Positions 9,358 through 17,144 of a DNA stretch of 64,000 nt are shown piece after piece. The stretch's first letter is position 1. The number at the start of each line of letters is the position of its first letter. The notes under the pieces are model-generated. The model was given only the letters and a program-made list of their open reading frames with translations, ran no database searches and had not been told where the DNA came from. This DNA comes from Micromonospora sp. NBC_01740 (GTDB lineage Bacteria > Actinomycetota > Actinomycetes > Mycobacteriales > Micromonosporaceae), in NCBI RefSeq assembly GCF_035920365.1, contig NZ_CP109150.1, forward strand, positions 1,550,001 through 1,614,000. The letters run 5' to 3'. A program made the position numbers and the translations under genes.

Positions 9358-10362
9358 GTGGCAACCATGCCCCCTCATCGTCACGCACCGGGACGGTCTG
9401 CTCGTCCGGGTGGCCTGCGCAGGGTCGCCCACCGTCTGCTCACCCTGGTCGCCGCGGCGGCGGTCGGCGCCGGCATGCTGGCCGCGCCCGCCCACGCCGA
9501 GCCCTCGGTCGACGAGATCGAGGCCGCGATCGACCAGAAGTGGGAGCAGCTCGAGCCCACCATCGAGCAGTACAACAAGGTGCGGGCGCAGCTGAAGGTC
9601 AACCGCAAGAAGTCGGAGGACCTGCAGAAGAAGATCCAGCCGTTGGCGCTGGAGAGCGAGCTGGCGATGGACCGGGTCGGCGATCTCGCCTCCCGTTACT
9701 ACATCTCCGGCCCGTCCCACGACATCGGCGCGCTGCTGGTCAGCGCCAAGCCCGACACGCTGACCGAGCAGCTGACGCTGCTGGACCGGCTGGCCGCGCA
9801 GGAGCGCAAGCAGCTCGAGGGCGTGACCCGGGTCCGCCAGAAGTACGACACGGAGAAGCAGAAGCTCGACACGCTCATCGTGTCGCAGACGAAGCAGCAG
9901 AACGACCTGGCCGCGAAGAAGAAGCAGATCGACGCCGACATCAAGAAGCTCGAGGCGTCGATGCCGGTGACGACGGTCAAGACGGAGAAGTGCCCGACCA
10001 TCAACGGCGTGGTCAGCGAGAAGGCCCGCACCGCGATCCGGACCGCCTGCGCGCAGGTCGGCGACCCGTACGTCTGGGGTGCCACCGGCCCGAACTCGTT
10101 CGACTGCTCCGGTCTCACCCAGTACGCCTACAAGGCGGCGGGGGTCCACCTGACGCACTTCACGGGTGCGCAGTGGAACGAGGGCAAGGCCATCCCACGC
10201 TCCGAGGCGCGCCCGGGTGACCTGGTCTTCTTCAAGTCCGACCTGAGTCACGTCGGCCTCTACCTCGGCAACGACAAGATGGTGCACGCGCCGCGGGCCG
10301 GCAAACCGGTAAACGTCTCCAGCATCAACACGATGCCGGTGGCCGGGTTCCGCCGGCCCTGA
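9358..10362 (+). CDS. secreted NlpC/P60 peptidoglycan endopeptidase with coiled coil
   Basis: 334 aa. GTG at 9358 is chosen because AAAAGGAG lies nine bases upstream; a GTG at 9352 is too close. A Sec signal peptide ends near AHAEPSV. A long coiled coil (about residues 45-210, rich in K, E and Q) is followed by the NlpC/P60 domain (about 225-334) with catalytic Cys in FDCSGLTQYAY, His in LSHVGLYLG and a third polar residue in HAPRAGK. It is RipA-like and probably cleaves the stem peptide during division or growth. A closely related paralogue starts at 12851. Unlike that paralogue, it has no c-di-AMP riboswitch in its short leader. Confidence 0.9.
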   Translation: MATMPPHRHAPGRSARPGGLRRVAHRLLTLVAAAAVGAGMLAAPAHAEPSVDEIEAAIDQKWEQLEPTIEQYNKVRAQLKVNRKKSEDLQKKIQPLALESELAMDRVGDLASRYYISGPSHDIGALLVSAKPDTLTEQLTLLDRLAAQERKQLEGVTRVRQKYDTEKQKLDTLIVSQTKQQNDLAAKKKQIDADIKKLEASMPVTTVKTEKCPTINGVVSEKARTAIRTACAQVGDPYVWGATGPNSFDCSGLTQYAYKAAGVHLTHFTGAQWNEGKAIPRSEARPGDLVFFKSDLSHVGLYLGNDKMVHAPRAGKPVNVSSINTMPVAGFRRP

Positions 10363-10392
10363 CGGGCCAGTTCGTCCCGCACCCGCAACGAC

Positions 10393-10429
10393 ACGAGGGC
10401 CCCCGGTCGGATCGACCGGGGGCCCTCGT
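10393..10429. terminator. bidirectional hairpin terminator
   Basis: 17-bp perfect stem (10393-10409 with 10413-10429), three-base loop, between the converging endopeptidase and amidase genes. Confidence 0.8.
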
Positions 10430-10441
10430 CGTGCGGTGGGA

Positions 10442-12466
10442 TCAGCGGGGCGCGCCCAGCGGGGACGGCACCAGGTTCACGTCGTCCAGGTTGACGTACA
10501 TGATCCGGTGACCGAACTGGACCTGCACGTACCTGTTGTCGCCCCGGACGACCGTCTGGTCGTGGGGAGCGGAGCCGTCGAACGTGGTGGCCCGGTAGTA
10601 CTCGCCGGGGAGCAGGTTGCCGACGGCGTACCGCTGGCCGGCCGAGAGCGTGTACTGCAGCGGCGAGATCGCCTGGTACGGCACGCCCTCCGGGTACGCG
10701 GCCTGCTCCGGGTAGGCCCGGCCGTACACCGGGATGGTGGCCTTACCGGCCTTCGGGGTCACCACGAACCCGACGGTCCACTTCGCCGTCGGCTTGGCGG
10801 CCGGGTTGTGGAACCACCCCTTCTGGCCGAGGTACCAGATCGCGGTCCAGTCGCCCTGCACCTCGGCAAGCGCGTACGTCTGGCCGGCCGAGACGCGGGC
10901 GCCGTGGTCGGAGACGTACGTGGTGTTCGGGGTGCCGTCGGGCCGCAGCGCGATGTCGTTGACCAGCGGCGCGTCGTGGCTCGGGGCGTTGTGCAGGAAC
11001 AGCGCGGAGGAGCCGCGCAGCGGGCAGGGGGCCGTCGCCGGGGGCGGGTTCGGCACGCCCGGAGGCTGCCGGTTGCAGCCGGTGAACGGCGGCTGGTTGG
11101 TGGCGAAGTCCGGGTCGATGGTGACCAGCCCGGTTCGGTGCGTGCCGGTCGACTTGAACGGCGCCTTCAGCAGGTCGAAGTAGTGCGACCAGTCCCAGTA
11201 CGGTCCCGGGTCCCAGTGCATGCCGCGCACGTTCGCGGCGACGGTGCCGGGGACGTTGTCGTGCCCGATGATGTGGTTGCGGTCCAGCGGGATGTTGTAC
11301 GCCCGCGCCAGGTGGCGGACCAGCTTGGCGGAGGTGCGGTACATCGCCTCGGTGTACCAGGTGCCGTGCCCGGCGAAGCCCTCGTGTTCGAGGCCGATGG
11401 ACTTGGCGTTCACGTACCAGTTGCCGGCGTGCCAGCCGACGTTCTTGGTCTTGATGTGCTGGGCGATGTGCCCGTCCACCGAGCGCAGGGTGTAGTGCCA
11501 ACCCACCCGCTTCGGGTCCTTGACCAGGTTGACGCTGGGGCCGAAGTAGCCCTCGGTGTCGTGGATGACGATGTACTCGATCTTCTGCTGGGTGGGACGG
11601 TTGCCCAGGTCGTGGTTGCCGTAGTCGCCCAGGGTGGGGCCGTAGTTCTCGTACGGCGCCGGGATCCACTCGCAGGAGATGTCGCTCGGGCACTCCAGCC
11701 CGTCCGGCCGGGCGAGCTTGCGCAGGCGCAGCCGGTCCAGCCAGGAGCGGTCCGGCTGGACCGCCCGGCCGGCCAGCGTGACCCGCTGCCCGTCGTCGGT
11801 CACCCGGCTGTCGCCCGTGGCGATGGTGGCGTACACCTCGTTGGCGAAGGCCGCCGCGGCGTCGGCGCTGTCCGCGCCGGAGTACCGGGCCACCGCGCCG
11901 TACCAGGCCGCCGGGTCGGTGCCGGCGCCGACCGGGGCGCCGATCTCCTTCTGGTACGCGGCCAGCAGCGCCGCGCCGCCCCGGATGTTCGCCGTGACGT
12001 CCGTCCGCAGCGACTCCTCGCTGGCGCCGGTCAACTCGGCGGCGGCGTCGACGGTCCGCAGCGCGGCCTCGGCGGGCGGCGTGGCGGCCGGCGGCTCGCC
12101 CGCCTCGGCCAGGGACGGGCGGGAGTCGTCGCCGCGCGGGTCCTCGGTGCCCTCGTCGTGGTGCGTGCCGCCGGCGAGGGCGGTGACGTGCTCGGCGTCG
12201 GTGAGGTGCATCGGTCCGTAGCCGCCGCTGGTGCTCGGCGTGCCGGCGTTGGTGTCCCAGCGGGACTGCAGGTAGGAGACCCCGAGCAGGACGCTCTCAG
12301 GTACGCCGTACTCGGCGGCCGCGGCGGCGTACTGCTGCTGCCGGTCGTTCACCGGCGCTGCCGCGGCGGCGGATCCGGCGGCGGTGAGCGGCGTCGCCGC
12401 CATGGCGGCGGCCACGGCGGCGGCCAGCAGGACGCGTCTGCTCCTCGATGTCGCTGACAGGTGCAT
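10442..12466 (-). CDS. secreted N-acetylmuramoyl-L-alanine amidase (Amidase_2) with C-terminal SH3-like region
   Basis: 674 aa from ATG 12466 (GGGGG upstream); an in-frame GTG at 12502 is possible. A signal peptide (MHLSATSRSRRVLLAAAV..., cut near AAAAAP) is followed by a helical N-terminal region (about 50-230) and the Amidase_2/PGRP-type zinc amidase domain (about 290-450). Zn ligand candidates are His in IVIHDTEG and His in NHIIGHDNVPG, with DPGPYWDW at the domain end. The C-terminal 200 residues contain SH3-like wall-binding sequence (DHGARVSAGQTYAL). It cleaves the bond between muramic acid and the stem peptide. Cell-wall hydrolase genes flank it on both sides. Confidence 0.88.
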   Translation of the reverse strand: MHLSATSRSRRVLLAAAVAAAMAATPLTAAGSAAAAAPVNDRQQQYAAAAAEYGVPESVLLGVSYLQSRWDTNAGTPSTSGGYGPMHLTDAEHVTALAGGTHHDEGTEDPRGDDSRPSLAEAGEPPAATPPAEAALRTVDAAAELTGASEESLRTDVTANIRGGAALLAAYQKEIGAPVGAGTDPAAWYGAVARYSGADSADAAAAFANEVYATIATGDSRVTDDGQRVTLAGRAVQPDRSWLDRLRLRKLARPDGLECPSDISCEWIPAPYENYGPTLGDYGNHDLGNRPTQQKIEYIVIHDTEGYFGPSVNLVKDPKRVGWHYTLRSVDGHIAQHIKTKNVGWHAGNWYVNAKSIGLEHEGFAGHGTWYTEAMYRTSAKLVRHLARAYNIPLDRNHIIGHDNVPGTVAANVRGMHWDPGPYWDWSHYFDLLKAPFKSTGTHRTGLVTIDPDFATNQPPFTGCNRQPPGVPNPPPATAPCPLRGSSALFLHNAPSHDAPLVNDIALRPDGTPNTTYVSDHGARVSAGQTYALAEVQGDWTAIWYLGQKGWFHNPAAKPTAKWTVGFVVTPKAGKATIPVYGRAYPEQAAYPEGVPYQAISPLQYTLSAGQRYAVGNLLPGEYYRATTFDGSAPHDQTVVRGDNRYVQVQFGHRIMYVNLDDVNLVPSPLGAPR

Positions 12467-12850
12467 CAGACCCCCAGTTCGGACGGGCAAAGGTGGGGTC
12501 ACCTTCGCCCCGCCCGCCGCCTCTGGTCAATACCTTTCCGTCAGACACTTCAGAAGGAAGAAAATCTTCGTCGCCCGGGTTGCGGATCCGCCCGATCCGG
12601 GTGGGTACGGAGTGTCACTGCCCGTAGGGTTGCGGATCGATAACGGTCGTCTCTACTCTGGTCATTCGTCGGCCGGTGACATTCCGTCCAACCAGGGCGG
12701 TGACGGTCCGACACCGCCGAGTCGCTCCCGAGCGAGCCGGGGACCCAGGTTCCCCGGGGTGAATCCGCAGTCCTGCGGTAGGGCGCCCCTTCCCGCCCGA
12801 ACCCGTCAGCTAACCCGGTAGGCGGTACGGAAGAAGGAGTACGAAGCCCG
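12467..12850. other. divergent intergenic region with c-di-AMP riboswitch
   Basis: Separates the amidase (minus) from the second NlpC/P60 gene (plus). The right half is the riboswitch described separately; the left half carries the two promoters. No protein gene seen. Confidence 0.6.
12713..12826 (+). promoter_or_regulatory. c-di-AMP riboswitch (ydaO/yuaA class)
   Basis: The conserved blocks are present in order: GAGCCGGGGACCC (about 12733-12745), CCGGGGTGAATCCGCAG (12754-12770), GGTAGGG, then CCGAACCCGTCAGCTAACC and GTAGGCGG. A closing P1 helix is visible (ACCGCC 12713-12718 with GGCGGT 12821-12826). The RBS AAGGAG (12834) follows directly. In actinomycetes this class controls wall hydrolases such as NlpC/P60 and Rpf proteins and usually turns genes off when c-di-AMP binds. 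Confidence 0.92.
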
Positions 12851-13891
12851 GTGGCACACCATGCCCCGCGGCCACCGTCGGCCCGGTCGGCCCTCGCCGA
12901 CCCGGTGACGGCTGCGCCGCGCCCACGCTGGTACCGCTGCACCACCGCCCTCGCCGCCCTGGCCGCGTTCGCCGTCGTCCTGACCGGCGGCGCCACGGCG
13001 GCCCACGCCGAACCGACGGTCGCCGAGATCGAGCGGCAGATCGACGAGGACTGGAACAAGCTCGAACCGATCATCGAACGGCACAACGCCACCCGCCAGG
13101 ACCTGACCGCCAGGCGCAAGCAGGCCGACGCGCTCGCCGCGCAGATCGGGCCGCTGGAGAAGCAGGTCGACCAGGCGATGGAGAAGGTCGGCGCGCTGGC
13201 AGCCCGCGCCTACAAGGGCGAGAACGTCTCCGCCGTCAACGCCCTGCTGGGCAGCCGCTCGCCGAGCGAGATGATCGGGCAGCTCGAACTGCTCGACCAG
13301 TTCGCCCAGCACCAGCAGCAGGACGTGCGGCAGGTCGCCGAGTTGCGCGACCGGCTGGCCGCCAAGAAGGCGCCGCTGGACGAGATGGTCGTCCAGCTCA
13401 GCCGCACCGAGGCCCAGCTCGCGGCGAAGAAGAAGCAGATCAACGCCGAGATCGACCGGTTGCAGAAGCTACGGCTGCGGGTCTACGGCAACGGCGGCGG
13501 CGGGCCGCTGCGTCCCGCCCCCTGCCCGGCCGGCTATCCCGGCGGCCCGGCCGGCACCGCCGTGAAGTTCGCCTGCGCGCAGATCGGCAAGCCCTACGTC
13601 TGGGGCGCCGAGGGGCCGAACTCGTACGACTGCTCCGGCCTGATGCTCGCCGCCTGGGCGAAGGCGGGGGTGTCGCTGCCGCACAACGCCGCGCAGCAGC
13701 GCCGGGCCACGGCGTCCGTGAGCCGGGGCGAGCTGCGCCCCGGTGACCTCGTCTTCTACTACAGCGACCTGCACCACGTCGGCATGTACGTCGGCGGGGG
13801 CTGGGTGGTGCACGCCTCCCGCGCCGGGGTGCCGATCAAGATGAAGAAGGTCGACGACGGCCCGATCCACAGCTACGGCCGACCCGGCTGA
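12851..13891 (+). CDS. secreted NlpC/P60 peptidoglycan endopeptidase under riboswitch control
   Basis: 346 aa, GTG start 11 bases after AAGGAG. The signal peptide ends near AHAEPTV. A coiled coil (about residues 55-210, K/Q/E-rich with AAKKKQINAEID) is followed by the NlpC/P60 domain (about 235-346) with Cys in YDCSGLMLA and His in LHHVGMYVG. It is a paralogue of the gene at 9358: same architecture, same AEPxVxEIExxID start of the mature protein. It probably cuts stem peptides during growth or spore germination. The c-di-AMP riboswitch in its leader ties it to osmotic or wall-stress signalling. Confidence 0.92.
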   Translation: MAHHAPRPPSARSALADPVTAAPRPRWYRCTTALAALAAFAVVLTGGATAAHAEPTVAEIERQIDEDWNKLEPIIERHNATRQDLTARRKQADALAAQIGPLEKQVDQAMEKVGALAARAYKGENVSAVNALLGSRSPSEMIGQLELLDQFAQHQQQDVRQVAELRDRLAAKKAPLDEMVVQLSRTEAQLAAKKKQINAEIDRLQKLRLRVYGNGGGGPLRPAPCPAGYPGGPAGTAVKFACAQIGKPYVWGAEGPNSYDCSGLMLAAWAKAGVSLPHNAAQQRRATASVSRGELRPGDLVFYYSDLHHVGMYVGGGWVVHASRAGVPIKMKKVDDGPIHSYGRPG

Positions 13892-13896
13892 GGCAC

Positions 13897-13929
13897 GCGG
13901 AGGGCCCCTGCCCGGCGGGGGCCCTCCGC
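13897..13929. terminator. hairpin terminator
   Basis: 12-bp stem (13897-13908 with 13918-13929) between the convergent endopeptidase and dcd genes. Confidence 0.75.
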
Positions 13930-13945
13930 AGGCACGCAGGTCGGG

Positions 13946-14524
13946 TCAGCGGGTGGGCCAGGTGCGCCAGTGCTGCCAGGAGCGGCTCGGGGTCGGGCCG
14001 CGCTGCCCCTGGTAGCGCGAGCCGTAGACGGCCGAGCCGTACGGGTGCTGCGCCGGCGACGAGAGCCGGAAGATGCAGAGCTGACCGATCTTCATGCCCG
14101 GCCAGAGGGTGATCGGCAGATTGGCGACGTTGGACAGTTCGAGGGTCACGTGACCGGAGAAGCCCGGGTCGATGAAGCCCGCCGTGGAGTGGGTGAGCAG
14201 GCCCAGTCGGCCCAGTGAGCTCTTCCCCTCCAGGCGGCCGGCGAGCTGGTCGCCGAGCGTGATCACCTCCAGCGTCGAGGCGAGCACGAACTCGCCCGGA
14301 TGCAGCACGTACGGCTCGCCCTCGGGCACCTCGACCATCGACGTGAGGTCGTCCTGCTGCTGCGCGGGGTCGATGTGGGTGTAGAGGTGGTTGTTGAAGA
14401 CCCGGAAGAGCTTGTCCAGGCGTACGTCGATGCTGGACGGTTGCACCAGCGCGGGCTCGAACGGCTCCAGCGCGAGCGTTCCCGCCTCGATCTCGGAGGC
14501 CAGGTCGCGGTCGGAGAGCAGCAT
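13946..14524 (-). CDS. dcd: dCTP deaminase
   Basis: 192 aa. ATG 14524 is preferred over GTG 14530 because AAGG lies seven bases upstream. It opens [15 protein letters not shown], and the family motifs are visible: [22 protein letters not shown] (catalytic region), [14 protein letters not shown] (nucleotide binding) and [15 protein letters not shown]. It deaminates dCTP toward dUTP, and in actinobacteria the bifunctional form goes on to dUMP, supplying dTMP synthesis. Length fits the 189-193 aa of the family. It is divergent from an FMN-split-barrel gene. Confidence 0.95.
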   Translation of the reverse strand: MLLSDRDLASEIEAGTLALEPFEPALVQPSSIDVRLDKLFRVFNNHLYTHIDPAQQQDDLTSMVEVPEGEPYVLHPGEFVLASTLEVITLGDQLAGRLEGKSSLGRLGLLTHSTAGFIDPGFSGHVTLELSNVANLPITLWPGMKIGQLCIFRLSSPAQHPYGSAVYGSRYQGQRGPTPSRSWQHWRTWPTR

Positions 14525-14540
14525 CCGCACACCTTAGCGA

Positions 14541-14565
14541 CCGACACGCGTGACCTGCGTGTCGG
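14541..14565. promoter_or_regulatory. 9-bp inverted repeat in the dcd divergent promoter region
   Basis: CCGACACGC (14541-14549) and GCGTGTCGG (14557-14565) with a 7-bp spacer. It may be an operator or a leader hairpin; no regulator is identified. Confidence 0.4.
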
Positions 14566-14574
14566 AGTGCATCT

Positions 14575-14590
14575 TCGTACAATTGTTCGA
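14575..14590. promoter_or_regulatory. LexA-type SOS box candidate
   Basis: TCGTAC-AATT-GTTCGA differs at one position from the actinobacterial SOS box TCGAACNNNNGTTCGA. It ends 12 bases before the ATG at 14603, a position where a bound repressor would block transcription or initiation. Confidence 0.55.
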
Positions 14591-14602
14591 TAGAATGCCG
14601 GC

Positions 14603-15154
14603 ATGGCTTCCTGGTCCGAATTCGCCGCCGACGAGCCCCGCCTCGCCGACGGGATCCGCCTCCTCATGCAGCAGTACGGGCCGGGCTTCGGCTACCTGGC
14701 CACCGTCCGCGCCGACGGCGGTCCCCGGGTGCACCCGGTGTCCCCGGTGATCACCGACGAGGGGCTCTTCTGCTTCGTCGTCGACTCGCCCAAGCGGCGC
14801 GACCTGGAGCGCGACGGCCGCTACGCGCTGCATTCGTTCCCGCCCGAGGAGAGCGACGACGAAGCCTACGTCGCCGGCCACGCCCGGCCGGTGACCGACC
14901 CGGCGCGGGTCGCCCGGCTGGCCCGCAGCCACCGGGCCGCGCCGCAGGTCGACTGGCGGGTCTTCGAGTTCACCGTCGATGTGGCGATGCTGGCCCGCCG
15001 CGAGTCCGGCGTCGCGGGCGGCGCCAGCGAGTGGCACGGCCGGCCCGCCGTCCAGGTGTGGCTCGACCCCCGCGCGGCCGCCGCCGGCACCGCGCTGGTG
15101 CCCGAGACCCGGTCGGGGCGCGTCGGCGACCACGCCGCCCGCCCCGCCGCCTGA
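14603..15154 (+). CDS. pyridoxamine 5'-phosphate oxidase-like FMN/F420 split-barrel protein
   Basis: 183 aa. The split-barrel fold is indicated by YLATVRADGGPRVHPVSPVI near the N-terminus (residues 29-50), followed by DSPKRRDLERDGRYALHSF and a C-terminal strand-rich half. Family members bind FMN or F420 and reduce or oxidise small molecules; the substrate cannot be deduced. A LexA-like box lies directly upstream, so it may be damage-inducible. It is monocistronic and followed by a strong hairpin. Confidence 0.8.
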   Translation: MASWSEFAADEPRLADGIRLLMQQYGPGFGYLATVRADGGPRVHPVSPVITDEGLFCFVVDSPKRRDLERDGRYALHSFPPEESDDEAYVAGHARPVTDPARVARLARSHRAAPQVDWRVFEFTVDVAMLARRESGVAGGASEWHGRPAVQVWLDPRAAAAGTALVPETRSGRVGDHAARPAA

Positions 15155-15158
15155 GACG

Positions 15159-15201
15159 CGGTGCGGCGCCCCGGGCCGTCCCCCTCCGGGGCGCCGCACC
15201 G
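15159..15201 (+). terminator. hairpin terminator after the split-barrel gene
   Basis: 14-bp stem (15159-15172 with 15188-15201). Confidence 0.75.
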
Positions 15202-15243
15202 TGACCACCGCCCGACCCCCGCGTGCCCGGCCGCACAGACGCC

Positions 15244-15274
15244 GGTGCCGGCCCCGTCGAGCGAGGCCGGCACC
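15244..15274 (-). terminator. hairpin terminator after the metalloprotease gene
   Basis: 10-bp stem (15244-15253 with 15265-15274), 21 bp beyond the metalloprotease stop on the minus strand. Confidence 0.65.
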
Positions 15275-15294
15275 TGTGGAGTCGTACGGCGTAA

Positions 15295-16281
15295 CTACGC
15301 CGCGCGGTACGCGTTCCAGGCGGTCAGCATGCGGCTGGCCTGCCCGGCGGTGAACTGGTACATGCAGGAGTCGTAGCTGTAGTCCATGAAGTTGGTGATC
15401 GGGTCGACGCCCGGCGCGGTGCAGGTGTTCCGCCCGGTCGGGCAGCCGGAGGCCGGCGAGGCCTCGGCAGCGGTGTCGCTGACGCTGTCGCCCGAGCCGG
15501 AGCAGCCACCCTGGAAGGTGTGGTAGAGGTTCAGCCAGTGGCCGACCTCGTGGGTGCCCGTGTCGCCCTGGTTGTAGTTGGTGGCGGTGCCGCCCGGCAG
15601 CGACTCGCTCAGCACGACGACGCCGTCCATGCTGTTGAGGTTGCGGGTCGGGAAGGTCGCCCAGCCGAGCAGGCCGTTGCTCAGCTCACCCAGGTAGATG
15701 TTGAGGGTGTTCTTGCCGCCCGTACGCAGCGAGGTCTTCATCGACCGCTCCGCCGAGGAGCCCTGCACGATCGGGTACCAGGACGGGTTCGTCACCCGGT
15801 TGATCTTCTGGAGCTGGAAACTGAACGCGGTGGACGCGCCGCCGGTGGCCCCGCTGAACGACTGGTTCAGCACGTTGATCTGCGAGTTGACCATCGAGTC
15901 GGGGATGTTGCCGCCGGCCCGGGTGCTGTTCTCCTGGATCACGTGCACCACCACCGGGATGGTGACGGCGGCGGCCATCGTGGAGGCCCCGGCGCCGGTA
16001 CGGAACCGGGCCCGCTCGCGCAGCGCGGCGGCCATGTCGGCCTCGCGCTCGCGGGTCTCCGCGAGGGTGAGCTCGTTCGGCTCGTGCTTGGCGCCGCTGC
16101 CCGGCTTGACGCGGGCGTCCGAGTGGACGTCGGCCGGCTCGACGCAGACCTCGGTCGGGGCGGCGGAGAAGGCCGAAGCGGCCGGTACGACCCCCACGGC
16201 GGCGGTGCTGAGCAGCAGCGCGAGGGTCGTCGACGCGACGCCGGCCGTACGCCGGGTCAGCAGGTTGGGACGGAGTCCCAT
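15295..16281 (-). CDS. secreted zinc metalloprotease, M43 (pappalysin/cytophagalysin) family
   Basis: 328 aa. ATG 16281 is chosen because AGAGGTGG lies just upstream and a signal peptide follows (MGLRPNLLTRRTAGVAST...ASAF). A propeptide-like region (about 35-110) is followed by the catalytic domain: the zinc motif THEVGHWLNLYH, DSVSDTAAE, and the Met-turn NFMDYSYDSCMYQFT. Disulfide cysteines match the family. The metzincin consensus HExxHxxGxxH has Asn where Gly is usual. It ends at residue AYRAA without a C-terminal targeting domain. It probably degrades extracellular protein. Confidence 0.9.
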   Translation of the reverse strand: MGLRPNLLTRRTAGVASTTLALLLSTAAVGVVPAASAFSAAPTEVCVEPADVHSDARVKPGSGAKHEPNELTLAETREREADMAAALRERARFRTGAGASTMAAAVTIPVVVHVIQENSTRAGGNIPDSMVNSQINVLNQSFSGATGGASTAFSFQLQKINRVTNPSWYPIVQGSSAERSMKTSLRTGGKNTLNIYLGELSNGLLGWATFPTRNLNSMDGVVVLSESLPGGTATNYNQGDTGTHEVGHWLNLYHTFQGGCSGSGDSVSDTAAEASPASGCPTGRNTCTAPGVDPITNFMDYSYDSCMYQFTAGQASRMLTAWNAYRAA

Positions 16282-16704
16282 GGGCCCACCTCTTTCTGGC
16301 GACGCGACAGGGGGTATGTCACGCCGTGACTGGAACGTTGGGCAGACGTTACAACCCATCGATGAATTTGAGAATGGCCATATGTTGCCGCGGTGGAAAT
16401 TTTCCTGGCAGCGGCTGGGCGCGCATCGACGTTGCTTGACGCGGGACACGACCCGCGGTCCGGATCCGGACCACGACGCGCGACTCGGGCACGTCGTGTC
16501 ACGCGGCCGGGCGGTTCGTGGCTGACGGTGACGCGGCGGGGTGGTGGCGTGGCTGGCGTGGTGGCGGCGGGCGGTGGCGCAGAGCGATCTTGGTAAGTTG
16601 AGGCCCCTCCGGGGGCCGTTAGCTGCCAAGATCGTGGCGCCTGGTGGTGTCGGAGGGGTACCTGGGTGCAGCGTCGTGACGACTCAGGTACAGTGGTGCC
16701 GCCT
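16282..16704. other. intergenic region upstream of tRNA-Gly
   Basis: About 420 bp. It contains the metalloprotease promoter side (16282-16440), no convincing gene, the palindromic unit at 16585-16634 and the tRNA promoter. Confidence 0.5.
16585..16634. repeat. 50-bp nested palindromic element
   Basis: Outer 9-bp stem CGATCTTGG (16585-16593) with CCAAGATCG (16626-16634); inner stem GGCCCC-TCCG-GGGGCC around 16602-16617. It looks like a REP-type repeat or a small structured RNA. It lies about 70 bp before the tRNA gene. Confidence 0.5.
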
Positions 16705-16778
16705 GCGGGTGTAGTTCAATGGCAGAACATCAGCTTCCCAAGCTGACAGTGCGGGTTCGATTCCCGTCACCCGCTCCA
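16705..16778 (+). tRNA. tRNA-Gly (CCC), reconstituted at attL
   Basis: Acceptor stem GCGGGTG pairs with CACCCGC. The D arm contains TAGTTCAATGGCAGAACA. The anticodon stem TCAGC/GCTGA encloses TTCCCAA, giving anticodon CCC. The T arm GCGGGTTCGATTCCCGT is normal and CCA is encoded. The 3' 44 bases (16735-16778) are the attachment core and recur at 36810-36853, so the intact gene is a hybrid of host 5' half and element 3' half. Confidence 0.95.
16735..16778. repeat. attL core (44-bp direct repeat)
   Basis: Identical over 44 bp to 36810-36853. It covers the anticodon loop to CCA of tRNA-Gly. The pair bounds an element of about 20 kb carrying an integrase next to this end. Confidence 0.93.
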
Positions 16779-16783
16779 ACGCG

Positions 16784-16821
16784 AAGGCCCTGGCCAGGAC
16801 GCGAGTCCTGGTCAGGGCCTT
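16784..16821 (+). terminator. tRNA terminator carried by the element
   Basis: 17-bp stem (16784-16800 with 16805-16821, one G-T pair), loop GCGA, six bases after CCA. A diverged copy lies at the same distance from the second core (36859-36896). Confidence 0.75.
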
Positions 16822-16850
16822 CGATGTTGCATGGACCAGCGATCACACGG

Positions 16851-16872
16851 CGTGCCATTAGCGTGCCATTAG
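16851..16872. repeat. left arm-type site: tandem CGTGCCATTAG
   Basis: Two adjacent copies of the 11-mer CGTGCCATTAG. The same 22 bp occurs at 36705-36726. In the circular element they would flank attP at 72 and 83 bp, as integrase arm-type sites do. Confidence 0.7.
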
Positions 16873-16884
16873 CTCCCGTGGGAG

Positions 16885-17142
16885 GTGAGCCACCTGCCTA
16901 CGAAGCTGACCCGAGATGAGGCGATCGTCCTCGTCGAGCGGATCATGAGCCTCGGTTACATCGACGACGCTGAGCTGAACAGCTTGCTGGATCAACTGGA
17001 ACGCGGCCTTGTCTGTCCAGACATCGCCGACCTGATCTTCTCGGTTCCCGAGCTGACGGCAGCTGAGGTCGTCGACCAAGCCACTGCCCACGAGCCGATC
17101 GAGATGCGATCCGGGCCATGGGCGGAGCCGTCGACCACCTGA
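16885..17142 (+). CDS. colicin/pyocin immunity-like (Im9-like, 'e9imm') small protein
   Basis: 85 aa, GTG start. The four-helix Im-type pattern is recognisable: LTRDEAIVLVERIMSLG, then ELNSLLDQLERGLVCPDIADLIF (compare the SDLIYYP signature of Im proteins), then AAEVVDQATAHEP. Similar orphan proteins are common in actinomycetes. Im proteins neutralise DNase bacteriocins by tight binding, but no cognate nuclease toxin is visible here, so the role is unknown. It lies between attL and the integrase and is transcribed toward int; the two converge with a 2-bp gap. Confidence 0.6.
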   Translation: MSHLPTKLTRDEAIVLVERIMSLGYIDDAELNSLLDQLERGLVCPDIADLIFSVPELTAAEVVDQATAHEPIEMRSGPWAEPSTT

Positions 17143-17144
17143 CC

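Noticed and set aside
10436..12457. 673-residue plus-strand frame
   Set aside because: Antisense of the amidase gene.
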